Source: Bacillota bacterium
GTDB taxonomy: Bacteria > Bacillota > Clostridia > Peptostreptococcales > Natronincolaceae
Reading direction: 5' to 3'
NCBI GenBank assembly: GCA_023387935.1
Contig: JAEWHG010000077.1
Coordinates: forward strand, 1 to 64,000
Length of the DNA: 64,000 bases
Made by a program: the position numbers and the translations under genes
Shown: in pieces, positions 51,457 to 60,140 of the stretch
How the letters are laid out: the number at the start of each line of letters is the position of its first letter
Numbering within the stretch: the first letter of the stretch is position 1
Notes under the pieces: model-generated
The model's input: the letters and a program-made list of their open reading frames with translations, nothing else
Told to the model about the DNA's origin: nothing
The model's database searches: none

Positions 51457-52737
51457 ATGAGTAAAATTGTAATTGTAGGCGGAGGTTGGGCAGGATGTGC
51501 TGCGGCAATAACAGCTAAAAAGGCAGGTGGAGATGTTCATCTTTTTGAGAGGACAGATATGCTTTTAGGTCTAGGAAATGCAGGTGGAATTATGCGTAAT
51601 AATGGTAGATTCACTGCATCGGAAGAAACTATGCTCTTAGGAGCTCCTGAACTATTTGAGCTAACTGATCGTTGTTCTAGACATAAAAATTTAGACTTCC
51701 CAGGTCATAAGCATGCGAATTTATATGATGTAGCAATTATAGAGTCTCAAGTTAGAAATCTACTAGAGTCTATGGGAATTAATGTATATCTTCAACATAG
51801 AGTAACTGACGTAGTTCAGAAGGATAATAAAATAATTGGAATTAAAATTCATAATAAGGATATTTTTGAAGGTGATATTTTTATAGAAGCTACAGGGTCC
51901 ACAGGTCCTATGGGTAACTGTATAAGATATGGAAATGGCTGTGCTATGTGCGTACTAAGATGTCCATCCTTTGGTCCAAGAATAAGTTTAAGCCAAAGAG
52001 CAGGCATAGAAGATATTTTAGGTCAAAGAGGAAACGGAGAATTTGGAGCTTTTAGTGGTTCTTGTAAGCTTAATAAAGATTCATTATCAGAAGAAATAGT
52101 TCATGAATTAAATGAAAAAGGTGTTGTGATCCTTCCTGTTCCTAAGGAAGATGTTAATATGAGTAAGCTTGATATGAAGGTATGTCAGCAGTACGCTCTG
52201 AAAGATTATGCAGAGAACATAATATTGCTTGATACGGGTCATGCTAAACTTATGACTCCGTTTTATCCTCTGGAAAAATTAAGGAAAATAAAAGGTTTGG
52301 AAAATGCAAAGTATGAAGATCCATATTCAGGAGGAATAGGCAATTCAGTTCGTTACCTTTCGGTGGCTCCTAGAGAAAACAATATGAAGGTAAAAGGAAT
52401 AGAAAATCTATTCTGTGCTGGAGAAAAGTCTGGACTTTTTGTAGGTCATACTGAGGCAATTGTGACAGGAAGTTTGGCTGGCCATAATAGTATTAGGAGT
52501 TTTTTAGGGATTCCTCTTTTACAGTTACCAACAAACATAGCCTCTGGGGATATAATAGCATATGCAAATGAAAGAATATCAAATAGTGAAGGATTAAAAG
52601 AAAGATTTACATTTGCAGGATCCGACTATTTTAAACGCATGAAGGATTTGGATTTGTACGTTACAGACCCTGAGGTTTTAAAAATTAAATTAAAAGGATT
52701 AAATCTATTGAATATTTACTCTGAAGGATTAAAATAG
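51457..52737 (+). CDS. GidA/TrmFO-related FAD-dependent oxidoreductase
   Basis: 426 residues. N-terminal FAD site IVGGGWAGCAAAITAKKAGGDVHLFER, EGDIFIEATGSTGPMG, and at the C-terminus GIENLFCAGEKSGLFVGHTEAIVTGSLAGHNS, a pattern like GidA/TrmFO. A Cys-rich loop (YGNGCAMCVLRCPSFGPR) could take a metal or act in catalysis. Separated by 19 bases from the PyrK-like gene, so electrons may pass between them. It is not the housekeeping mnmG, which is longer. Function unknown. Confidence 0.78.
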   Translation: MSKIVIVGGGWAGCAAAITAKKAGGDVHLFERTDMLLGLGNAGGIMRNNGRFTASEETMLLGAPELFELTDRCSRHKNLDFPGHKHANLYDVAIIESQVRNLLESMGINVYLQHRVTDVVQKDNKIIGIKIHNKDIFEGDIFIEATGSTGPMGNCIRYGNGCAMCVLRCPSFGPRISLSQRAGIEDILGQRGNGEFGAFSGSCKLNKDSLSEEIVHELNEKGVVILPVPKEDVNMSKLDMKVCQQYALKDYAENIILLDTGHAKLMTPFYPLEKLRKIKGLENAKYEDPYSGGIGNSVRYLSVAPRENNMKVKGIENLFCAGEKSGLFVGHTEAIVTGSLAGHNSIRSFLGIPLLQLPTNIASGDIIAYANERISNSEGLKERFTFAGSDYFKRMKDLDLYVTDPEVLKIKLKGLNLLNIYSEGLK

Positions 52738-52767
52738 AAGTAGAAGACAAACGATGAGGTGGAGTAA

Positions 52768-53472
52768 ATGAGACTACAGAAATTTTTAGCTACATGCGGT
52801 GTAGCATCTAGAAGAAGAAGCGAGGAATTAATCAATAGTGGAAGAGTGAAAGTTAATGGAAATGTAATTACAGAAATGGGCTGTAAAGTTGATCCTGATA
52901 TGGATGAAGTTCTTGTTGATAATAAACGTGTATCATTACAAGAACGAAAAGTATATGTAATGCTAAATAAGCCTACAGGATATGTAACTACAGTATCAGA
53001 GCAATTTAATAGAAAGAAAGTTACGGATCTTGTGGATATCCCATACCGTATTTTTCCTGTAGGTAGATTAGATTATAATACATCTGGGTTACTTATCCTA
53101 ACCAACGATGGCGAATTAACTTACAGATTAACCCATCCAAAGTTTAAAGTAGAAAAGGTATATATTGCAAAGATTAAAGGAATTCCTACAGAAGAAAAAT
53201 TAGCTGATTTTGAGAGTGGACTGAAAATTGAAAACTATACAACCGCACCTGCAAAAATTAAAGTCTTAAAAGAGATGAACAATAATTGTATGGTAGAAGT
53301 AACAATTAGAGAAGGCAGGAACCGCCAAATAAGAAAAATGTGCGATGCAATTGGCCATCCTGTATTAGAGTTAAAAAGAATTAAGATGGGAAGAATACAT
53401 CTTGGAAATTTGGAAATTGGAAACTGGAGATATTTTACCGAAAGAGAAATTGCATATTTAAAACAATTATAG
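52768..53472 (+). CDS. rluB: 23S rRNA pseudouridine synthase RluB
   Basis: 234 residues. N-terminal S4 domain (RLQKFLATCGVASRRRSEELI) and the RsuA/RluB catalytic domain with the Asp in VGRLDYNTSGLLILTNDGELTYRLTHP and REGRNRQIRKMCDAIGHPVLELKRI. Modifies helix 89 region of 23S rRNA in relatives. Conserved downstream of scpAB in many Gram-positive genomes. Confidence 0.95.
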   Translation: MRLQKFLATCGVASRRRSEELINSGRVKVNGNVITEMGCKVDPDMDEVLVDNKRVSLQERKVYVMLNKPTGYVTTVSEQFNRKKVTDLVDIPYRIFPVGRLDYNTSGLLILTNDGELTYRLTHPKFKVEKVYIAKIKGIPTEEKLADFESGLKIENYTTAPAKIKVLKEMNNNCMVEVTIREGRNRQIRKMCDAIGHPVLELKRIKMGRIHLGNLEIGNWRYFTEREIAYLKQL

Positions 53473-53479
53473 CTAATTT

Positions 53480-53516
53480 AAGGAAGGCTTATTAACCTTA
53501 AGCTTTCCTTTATTAT
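53480..53516 (+). terminator. Terminator after rluB
   Basis: AAGGAAGGCTTA (53480-53491) pairs with TAAGCTTTCCTT (53499-53510) with one G-U pair, followed by TATTATATTT. Confidence 0.7.
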
Positions 53517-53565
53517 ATTTAAAATTATTTTTTAGCTGTGAAATACAAAAGAAGGTTGGGATTAT

Positions 53566-54042
53566 ATGATAACAATTAAAAAAATACATTTAAGCGAATT
53601 TCATAATTTAATAATTTACGATGAGCTAAATATGAGTTTTGAAAATAATCTGGACAACCACCATAGTAATGTAGAATATTTTGTTGTACTAGATGGAGCT
53701 GAAGTTCTAGGGCATGCGGCTATAGATGCGTTACCTAATATTTCAACAGCTTTAATCAAAGAGATATTTATATTACCTAATGCAAGAAAGCAAGGTTTAG
53801 GAGATGGTCTCTTAAGAACTGTACTTAATTATTTGCATAATAGTTTGTTTAATAAAGCTATTATAAAGGGAAATGAAAAGTTACATGCTTTTTTAATAAA
53901 TGAAGGAATTGAAGAAATTGATTTTAAAAATCTAGAAGAAGAGATAAAAGATGTACTTCTAAAAGAGGGACATTATACATATTACACCTGCAATATGGAA
54001 GAATTTTTTAATAGAGGATGTAAAGGAATCGAATTGAAATAA
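53566..54042 (+). CDS. GNAT family acetyltransferase
   Basis: 158 residues with a GNAT core: EYFVVLDGAEVLGHAAIDALPN, the CoA site IKEIFILPNARKQGLGDGLLRTVLNYLH. The acceptor cannot be told. An insertion near residues 115-140 (EIDFKNLEEEIKDVLL) is unusual. Own transcript: terminators or gaps on both sides. Confidence 0.82.
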   Translation: MITIKKIHLSEFHNLIIYDELNMSFENNLDNHHSNVEYFVVLDGAEVLGHAAIDALPNISTALIKEIFILPNARKQGLGDGLLRTVLNYLHNSLFNKAIIKGNEKLHAFLINEGIEEIDFKNLEEEIKDVLLKEGHYTYYTCNMEEFFNRGCKGIELK

Positions 54043-54144
54043 TTTTTAGCTCAGTTTAACTTTAAGGATAATTTTTTATTACGAGTATAATTTAAATAAA
54101 AGGGTATTCAATAACATAAGATATATGAATAGAAAGGAAATGTT

Positions 54145-54717
54145 ATGTTGGATTCTATCAAAAAAATAACGACATTTGTCCAAACAATATTAGATGCAAA
54201 AATTAAAAGTGGGGATATAGTAATTGATGGAACAATGGGAAATGGAAATGATACATTGTTTTTGGCTAGGACTGTTGGACCCACTGGAAAGGTTTTTTCA
54301 TTCGATATTCAATCAATAGCCCTAGAAAATACTACACAAAAAATTAATGACCATAAATTAAATCATTATAATATTGAACTTATTAATGATAGTCATGAAA
54401 ATATAGAAAAATACGTTATAGATACTGTAGATGCAGCTATGTTTAATCTAGGGTATTTACCTAAAGGAGATCATTCCATAATAACAAAGGCGAACACTAC
54501 TATAAAGGCTATTTCATCTATATTAAATATACTAAAGCCAGGTGGCATTATATCTATTATTATATATTATGGTCATGAAGGTGGTAGTGAAGAGAAAGAA
54601 GAAGTATTGAAATTTTTAAATGAACTTCCTAATAATGATGTTACTGTGATGCAATGTAATTACATTAATCATAGTAACAATCCTCCAATTATAATTTTTA
54701 TTGAAAAAAACAAATAA
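54145..54717 (+). CDS. mnmM: tRNA mnm5s2U34 methyltransferase MnmM (YtqB type)
   Basis: 190 residues. Class I SAM enzyme with motif I IDGTMGNGNDTLFLARTVGP, VFSFDIQSIALENT, and the family motif FNLGYLPKGDHSIITKANTT followed by LKPGGIISIIIYYGHEGG. Gram-positive YtqB was reassigned as the last methylation step of mnm5s2U34 in tRNA. AGAAAGGAAATG start region. Separate transcript. Confidence 0.85.
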   Translation: MLDSIKKITTFVQTILDAKIKSGDIVIDGTMGNGNDTLFLARTVGPTGKVFSFDIQSIALENTTQKINDHKLNHYNIELINDSHENIEKYVIDTVDAAMFNLGYLPKGDHSIITKANTTIKAISSILNILKPGGIISIIIYYGHEGGSEEKEEVLKFLNELPNNDVTVMQCNYINHSNNPPIIIFIEKNK

Positions 54718-54754
54718 TAAAGGTATTTTATGTTTCATATAGAATAGTACAATC

Positions 54755-54778
54755 GAATTGATAATTTTATATCAATTC
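54755..54778. repeat. Inverted repeat upstream of the carboxyltransferase gene
   Basis: GAATTGATA (54755-54763) and TATCAATTC (54770-54778), 6-base centre, 46 bases before the next start codon. Could be an operator or a weak terminator of mnmM. Confidence 0.4.
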
Positions 54779-54824
54779 AAGCTTATATCATTTTTTATAG
54801 TATATATTAGATATAGGAGGAGAT

Positions 54825-56225
54825 ATGATGACTAAATTGAAGATTACTGAGACTGTTTTAAGAGATGCACACCAATCTTTACTTGCAACAAGAATGAAAA
54901 CAGATGAAATGCTTCCCATTATTGAAAAATTAGATAAAGTAGGTTACCATTCTTTAGAAATGTGGGGTGGAGCTACATTTGATGCTAGTTTAAGATTCTT
55001 AAATGAAGATCCTTGGGAAAGATTACGTAGTATTCGTAAAGCTGCTAAAAATACGAAATTACAAATGCTTTTAAGAGGACAAAATCTATTGGGTTATAAA
55101 CACTATGCTGATGATGTTGTGTCGGAATTTGTTAGAAAATCAATCTATAATGGAATTGATATCATACGAATCTTCGATGCATTAAATGATATTAGAAATT
55201 TGGAAACAGCAGTAAAGGCAACGTTGCAAGAAGGCGGGCATGCACAATGCGCCCTATCATATACGACTAGCCCAGCACATAATATCGAATATTATGTGAA
55301 GAAAGCAAAGGACATGGAAAGTATAGGGGCGAACTCCATTTGTATTAAAGATATGTCAGGAATATTAACTCCATATGCAGCTTTTGAATTAGTTACAGAA
55401 TTAAAAAAAGTAGTTAAGATACCTCTTCAGTTACATACGCATTATACTAGCGGAATTGCTTCAATGACATATTTAAAGGCTATAGAAGCAGGAGTAGATG
55501 TTGTTGATACTGCTATTTCGCCATTAGCTTTAGGAACATCTCAGCCTCCAACAGAACCTTTAGTAGCATCTTTAAAAGACACCAGGTATGATACAGGGCT
55601 AGATTTGGAAGCATTAAATGATGTTGCTGAATATTTTAGGCCAATAAGAGATCAATATTTAAAATCTGGATTAATAGATCCTAAAGTTTTAGGAGTAGAT
55701 GCAAAAACATTAATATATCAAGTTCCAGGTGGAATGTTATCAAATCTAATTTCTCAGCTTAGGACTCAAGGCAAAGAAGATAAATTTGATGATGTACTTA
55801 AGGAAATACCAATCGTTAGAGAAGAATTAGGTTATCCTCCTTTAGTAACACCAATGAGCCAAATGGTAGGAACACAAGCTGTATTTAATGTTATCACTGG
55901 AGAAAGATATAAAATGGTTCCAAAAGAAATTAAAGATTATGTTAAAGGTTTATATGGGCAAACCACTGTACCTATTAAAGATGATATTAAAGAAAAAATT
56001 ATTGGCAATGAAGAAGTGATTACATGCAGGCCTGCGGATCTAATACAACCGCAATTACAGGCGCTAAGAGAAGAAATGAAAGAATACTTGGAGCAAGAAG
56101 AGGATATTCTTTCATATGCTCTATTCCCTCAAGTTGCAATGAGCTTTTTTAAAGATAGATGGTCAAAAAAGTATAATATAGAAACTACATTATACAATGA
56201 AGTTGAAAAAACACATCCTATATAA
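54825..56225 (+). CDS. oadA: Carboxyltransferase subunit (OadA / PycB type) without biotin domain
   Basis: 466 residues. TIM-barrel carboxyltransferase: TETVLRDAHQSLLATRMKTDEMLPI, YHSLEMWGGATFDASLRFL, LLRGQNLLGYKHYADDV, the Lys in CIKDMSGILTPYAAFELV, LHTHYTSGIASMTYLKAIEAGVD. The usual C-terminal biotinyl domain (MKM motif) is absent; the protein ends after the conserved pyruvate carboxylase barrel-tail domain. It needs a separate biotin carrier, not found in the window. It may serve a pyruvate or oxaloacetate carboxylation/decarboxylation system encoded elsewhere. Confidence 0.9.
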   Translation: MMTKLKITETVLRDAHQSLLATRMKTDEMLPIIEKLDKVGYHSLEMWGGATFDASLRFLNEDPWERLRSIRKAAKNTKLQMLLRGQNLLGYKHYADDVVSEFVRKSIYNGIDIIRIFDALNDIRNLETAVKATLQEGGHAQCALSYTTSPAHNIEYYVKKAKDMESIGANSICIKDMSGILTPYAAFELVTELKKVVKIPLQLHTHYTSGIASMTYLKAIEAGVDVVDTAISPLALGTSQPPTEPLVASLKDTRYDTGLDLEALNDVAEYFRPIRDQYLKSGLIDPKVLGVDAKTLIYQVPGGMLSNLISQLRTQGKEDKFDDVLKEIPIVREELGYPPLVTPMSQMVGTQAVFNVITGERYKMVPKEIKDYVKGLYGQTTVPIKDDIKEKIIGNEEVITCRPADLIQPQLQALREEMKEYLEQEEDILSYALFPQVAMSFFKDRWSKKYNIETTLYNEVEKTHPI

Positions 56226-56249
56226 AATAAGATACTACAAATAGGTAAA

Positions 56250-56277
56250 CAAAAAGCTCCTGCTAGGAGCTTTTTCT
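56250..56277. terminator. Bidirectional terminator between oadA and the unknown minus-strand gene
   Basis: AAAAAGCTCCT (56251-56261) pairs with AGGAGCTTTTT (56265-56275). A and T runs on both sides suit convergent genes. Confidence 0.9.
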
Positions 56278-56284
56278 GTTAATA

Positions 56285-56926
56285 CTATATACAATAGCTG
56301 TGTAGAAAAATTTTATTAGGACGAGTGCTATGAAATTTTTTAACTTTTGCTATTGAGTTTTGTTGTATTATTTCATTACATTTAAAACATATTAAATTGA
56401 TTTTTTTTACTTTTTCTTCGTCAACTTCAATACTTAGATTCCCATATTTATGCCAACTTTTCCAACCAGTTTTGCAAAGCAAACTACGATTTTCAAAATC
56501 TGCATATACCCATTTTAATATACGATGAAAGTGAAAAGGATATTTCGTATATGTAATAAAATTCTGTGGTAGACCTAAACTTATCGCATAATCTTCAAAT
56601 GTTTTTTCTACTAAACTTTGAAGAGGATCTTTTATTTCCACACAAACATAGTTGTAATTGTTTTCCTCCAACCATATCTTTAGTTTATCAAACATATAGC
56701 CTCTACAAACTTCTATTTTTTCTGTAATTGTAACATTTAACTTATTAAAAAGTTTTTTTATTATTATAACTACATGGTTAATATATTCCTTCTCTTCAAA
56801 AATATCACTACGATAATATTCTAAAGGTATAATATCATATTCATATTCTTTTGTTTCTACTCTTGTTATACCAATTACTGTACCACCAAGCAAGCTGCCA
56901 CTTCCTGCATCATCTATTTGAATCAA
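56285..56926 (-). CDS. Protein of unknown function
   Basis: 213 residues, no signal peptide or membrane helix. The N-terminus IQIDDAGSGSLLGGTVIGITRVE looks like the first strand-turn-strand of an RNase H-like or actin-like fold (Asp-Asp then Gly-rich), and VCRGYMFDKLKIWLEENNYNYVCVEI could be its next part. Two CxxC-like cysteines lie near the end (LICFKCNEI). I do not recognise the family. The gene is transcribed against its neighbours and ends at a shared terminator. ATG after AGAGGTGAT. Confidence 0.7.
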   Translation of the reverse strand: MIQIDDAGSGSLLGGTVIGITRVETKEYEYDIIPLEYYRSDIFEEKEYINHVVIIIKKLFNKLNVTITEKIEVCRGYMFDKLKIWLEENNYNYVCVEIKDPLQSLVEKTFEDYAISLGLPQNFITYTKYPFHFHRILKWVYADFENRSLLCKTGWKSWHKYGNLSIEVDEEKVKKINLICFKCNEIIQQNSIAKVKKFHSTRPNKIFLHSYCI

Positions 56927-57401
56927 AGTATCACCTCTAATGCTGAATATATAAATCGCATTTTATTATTAAATATAATAATAAAATTATATATTTAGTA
57001 TTCTTAAAAATATTTAAAGATATTCACTGCTACCAATAAAAAAGATTCAATTAGAGTTCATAATTTTGATGTTTAGAATAGCTATAGAAATAAAGCAAGA
57101 TAAAGAAAGTAATATTGCAGAAATTAACAAATGTATTGATTTTATTGGATAAATATATTTTTATTTAGCGTAAATAAAATACCTTAAACCGCTGAAAAAT
57201 TAGGATTTTTATGAAAAATATGGTTATTAAAATCCATATTATTTTTTCAGCCAAATCATTAAAATGAAAAAAATGAAATTAAAATTTCATATTTTAAATT
57301 CATCATTAAAATATGAAATAAAAATTGCAATACTCAGTTAAATCTGATATGATTTTAATAAGAGTATTATTAAAAATCGCTTTGTTGAAAGGGAGAGAGA
57401 T
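56927..57401. other. 475-base AT-rich gap with two hairpins, before kor
   Basis: No convincing gene; a 27-codon frame from ATG 57069 lacks a ribosome site. GCTGAAAAA (57191-57199) and TTTTTTCAGC (57242-57251) enclose AATATGG (57217-57223) and CCATATT (57234-57240). A second stem, ATTTCATATTTTAA (57284-57297) and TTAAAATATGAAAT (57306-57319), is perfect over 14 bases. Both lie upstream of the kor promoter. Confidence 0.6.
57325..57353 (+). promoter_or_regulatory. Promoter of the kor operon
   Basis: TTGCAA (57325-57330), 17 bases, TATGAT (57348-57353), about 50 bases before the GTG start. Confidence 0.6.
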
Positions 57402-57614
57402 GTGGACAATAAAGTAGATAAAAAATTAAGGATAAGAACAGAATGGTGTAAGGCATGTGGGATATGTGTTGAGTTTTGCCCTAAAAATGTACTTGAACTA
57501 AAAGAGGATAAGATTTACATAAAAGATATTGACAGTTGTATTCAGTGCGGTCAATGCGAACTTAGGTGTCCGGATTATGCAATCTACTTGGAGGTGGTAA
57601 GTAATGAAAAGTAA
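57402..57614 (+). CDS. korD: 2-oxoacid:ferredoxin oxidoreductase delta (ferredoxin) subunit
   Basis: 70 residues from GTG 57402 after AAAGGGAGAGAG. Two 4Fe-4S sites: CKACGICVEFCPKN and CIQCGQCELRCPDY. It passes electrons between the catalytic subunits and ferredoxin. Overlaps korA by 11 bases. First gene of korDABC. Confidence 0.93.
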   Translation: MDNKVDKKLRIRTEWCKACGICVEFCPKNVLELKEDKIYIKDIDSCIQCGQCELRCPDYAIYLEVVSNEK

Positions 57615-58743
57615 TCAAATTAAGTTAATGCAAGGAAACGAGGCTTGTGTAGAAGGTGCTCTTGTAGCAGGAATGAGATTTTATGCTGGGTACCCAATTA
57701 CACCATCTACGGAGATCGCAGAAATATGTGCTCAGAAGCTACCTCTGGTGGGGGGGAAGTTTATTCAAATGGAAGATGAAATAGCTGGAATGGCTGCAAC
57801 AATAGGTGGTTCTTTAGCGGGTTTAAAATCTATGACAGCAACAAGTGGACCAGGTTTTTCACTTAAACAAGAAAATATAGGATATGCTGCATTAACAGAA
57901 ATACCCTGCGTAATTGTGAATGTTCAGAGATATGGACCTAGTACAGGTCTACCAACAGCTCCTGCCCAAGGAGATATTATGCAGGCAAAATGGGGTACCC
58001 ATGGAGACCATCCTGTAATAGCCTTAAGTCCCACTTCGGTAAAAGAAACCTATGATCTAACAATTAAGGCTTTTAATTTAGCGGAAAAATACAGAATGCC
58101 AGTTATGCTAATGCTAGATGAAATTGTAGGACATATGAGAGAAAAAATAGAACTACCCAATATAGAAGACGTAGAAATATATAATCGTTTAAAACCGGAA
58201 AAAGGAGATAAAGATTATAAGGCGTATAGAGTAGCAGACAAAGAAATTGTTCCAAGAATGGCTGCTTTCGGTGAAGGATTTAGATTTCATGTAACTGGTT
58301 TAATGCACGATGAATTTGGATTTCCAACCAATAATTCCGAAATATCTGACAAATTACTTAGAAGAATCATGAATAAGGTTAATGATAATGTTAATGATAT
58401 TATTATGTATGACGAAGAATATATGGATGATGCAGAAATTGTTATATTAGCATATGGCGGTACATATAGATCGGCAAGAAGCGCGGTAAAGCAAATAAGA
58501 AAATTGGGTTATAAAGTAGGGTTATTTAAACCTATAACATTATGGCCATCTCCCGAGGATAAAATCAAAGAAATATGTAAAAAAGTAGATAAAATAATAG
58601 TTCCAGAACTGAATTTGGGACAATATTCCTTAGAAGTAGAAAGAATTGTAGCAGGTAAAAGTGCGGTTTATAGCTTAGGTAAAGTAAATGGTGAAGCAAT
58701 AACTCCTGATGAAATCATTAAAAAAATTAGGGAGGTTCTATAA
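57604..58743 (+). CDS. korA: 2-oxoglutarate-type ferredoxin oxidoreductase alpha subunit
   Basis: 379 residues. GNEACVEGALVAGMRFYAGYPITPSTEIAE at the start, QMEDEIAGMAATIGGSLAGLKSMTATSGPGFSLKQE, GDIMQAKWGTHGDHPVIALSP are standard for KorA. With KorB it oxidises a 2-oxoacid to acyl-CoA. Substrate may be 2-oxoglutarate or a branched-chain 2-oxoacid (VorB-type); the subunit set does not decide. AGGTGGTAAGT site in the end of korD. Confidence 0.94.
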   Translation: MKSNQIKLMQGNEACVEGALVAGMRFYAGYPITPSTEIAEICAQKLPLVGGKFIQMEDEIAGMAATIGGSLAGLKSMTATSGPGFSLKQENIGYAALTEIPCVIVNVQRYGPSTGLPTAPAQGDIMQAKWGTHGDHPVIALSPTSVKETYDLTIKAFNLAEKYRMPVMLMLDEIVGHMREKIELPNIEDVEIYNRLKPEKGDKDYKAYRVADKEIVPRMAAFGEGFRFHVTGLMHDEFGFPTNNSEISDKLLRRIMNKVNDNVNDIIMYDEEYMDDAEIVILAYGGTYRSARSAVKQIRKLGYKVGLFKPITLWPSPEDKIKEICKKVDKIIVPELNLGQYSLEVERIVAGKSAVYSLGKVNGEAITPDEIIKKIREVL

Positions 58744-58744
58744 T

Positions 58745-59563
58745 ATGGCGAGTGAGTTAATTAATAGTGCTTTTAGAATGGATAAATTGCCACATATTTG
58801 GTGCCCAGGGTGTGGACATGGAATTATAATGAGATCTTTAGCTAAGGCTATTGATAACTTAAATTTGGATAAAGATAAGGTGTGTATCGTATCAGGCATA
58901 GGCTGTTCATCAAGAGCTCCTGGATATATGGATTTTAATACTTTGCATACGACTCACGGAAGAGCGTTAGCTTTCGCTACAGGTATTAAACTAGCAAATC
59001 CAGAACTAGAAGTTATCGTAATAAGTGGAGATGGTGACTGCTCTGCTATTGGAGGAAATCACTTAATACATGCTTGTAGAAGGAATATCGGAATTACTAC
59101 TATCGTATTTAATAATAATATTTATGGAATGACAGGTGGACAATACTCACCGACCACTCCTACTAATGATTATGGAACTACAGCACCTTTTGGCAATATA
59201 GATAGGCCCTTCGATATTTGTAAATTGTCAGATGCTGCTGGAGCAACGTATGTAGCACGTGGAACTGCATACCATGCGAATCAACTTATTAAATTAATAG
59301 AGAAGGCAATATCAAACAAAGGATTTTCTTTAGTAGATGCTATCAGTGTTTGTCCAACCTACTACGGTCGTAAAAATAAAAAAGGTTCTGCTGTTAATAT
59401 GCTAAACAGTTTAAAGGATTCAACTATTGATGTAAAGGTTGCAGAAAAGCTTCCAATTGAAAAAGTAAACGGGAAATTATTAATTGGTGAATTTAAAAAT
59501 AATACAGCACCTGAATATACAGATGAATACAGAAAAATCATTGATAAATATAAGAAGGAGTGA
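58745..59563 (+). CDS. korB: 2-oxoglutarate-type ferredoxin oxidoreductase beta subunit
   Basis: 272 residues from ATG 58745, 8 bases after GGGAGGTT. Thiamine diphosphate-binding half: PHIWCPGCGHGIIMRSL, VSGIGCSSRAPGYMDFNTLHTTHGRALAFATG, the ThDP motif VISGDGDCSAIGGNHLIHACRRN and NNNIYGMTGGQYSPTTP. Two bases after korA. Confidence 0.94.
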   Translation: MASELINSAFRMDKLPHIWCPGCGHGIIMRSLAKAIDNLNLDKDKVCIVSGIGCSSRAPGYMDFNTLHTTHGRALAFATGIKLANPELEVIVISGDGDCSAIGGNHLIHACRRNIGITTIVFNNNIYGMTGGQYSPTTPTNDYGTTAPFGNIDRPFDICKLSDAAGATYVARGTAYHANQLIKLIEKAISNKGFSLVDAISVCPTYYGRKNKKGSAVNMLNSLKDSTIDVKVAEKLPIEKVNGKLLIGEFKNNTAPEYTDEYRKIIDKYKKE

Positions 59564-59567
59564 TAAA

Positions 59568-60116
59568 ATGGAGGGGCAAAACGAAATAAGACTCACAGGT
59601 TCGGGAGGGCAAGGCTTAATTTTAGGTGGTATTATTTTGGCTGAAGCTGCAATACTTGATGGAAAAAATGCTATTCAATCTCAGTCATATGGTCCTGAGG
59701 CAAGGGGTGGTGCGAGTAAAGCTGAAGTTATTATAAGCACTGATGAAATAGATTATCCTAAGGTAGAAAAAGCGGATTTATTATTATGCCTTACTCAGAT
59801 TGCTTGTGACAAATATATGAACTCACTTAAAGAAGAAGGTACTTTAGTAGTAGACTCAAGTATCAAAATACCTGAAGATCTCCCTTATAATATAATTCAA
59901 ATTCCAATTTTAAATACAGCTACTGAAAAAATGCAAAGGCCCATGGTAGCTAACATAATTGCCATAGGGGTAATTCAGGCTATAACAGAAGTTGTATCTA
60001 GAGACTCGTTAGAGGTTTCTGTATTAAAGAGAGTTCCAAAGGGAACAGAAGAATTAAACAAAACTGCATTGGAAGAAGGCTATGATTTAATTAATGGATG
60101 TTTATTAAAAGTATAA
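59568..60116 (+). CDS. korC: 2-oxoglutarate-type ferredoxin oxidoreductase gamma subunit
   Basis: 182 residues from ATG 59568, 7 bases after AGAAGGAGTG. Family motifs IRLTGSGGQGLILGGIILAEAAI, QSQSYGPEARGGASKAEVIIS and DYPKVEKADLLLCLTQ. Completes the four-subunit enzyme; the next gene, 24 bases on, is a regulator that may control it. Confidence 0.93.
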   Translation: MEGQNEIRLTGSGGQGLILGGIILAEAAILDGKNAIQSQSYGPEARGGASKAEVIISTDEIDYPKVEKADLLLCLTQIACDKYMNSLKEEGTLVVDSSIKIPEDLPYNIIQIPILNTATEKMQRPMVANIIAIGVIQAITEVVSRDSLEVSVLKRVPKGTEELNKTALEEGYDLINGCLLKV

Positions 60117-60140
60117 AATAAAATAATGGGATGATAAACT

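Noticed and set aside
57069..57152. 27-codon frame as a small gene
   Set aside because: No ribosome site and no recognisable product; recorded only as a possible remnant.
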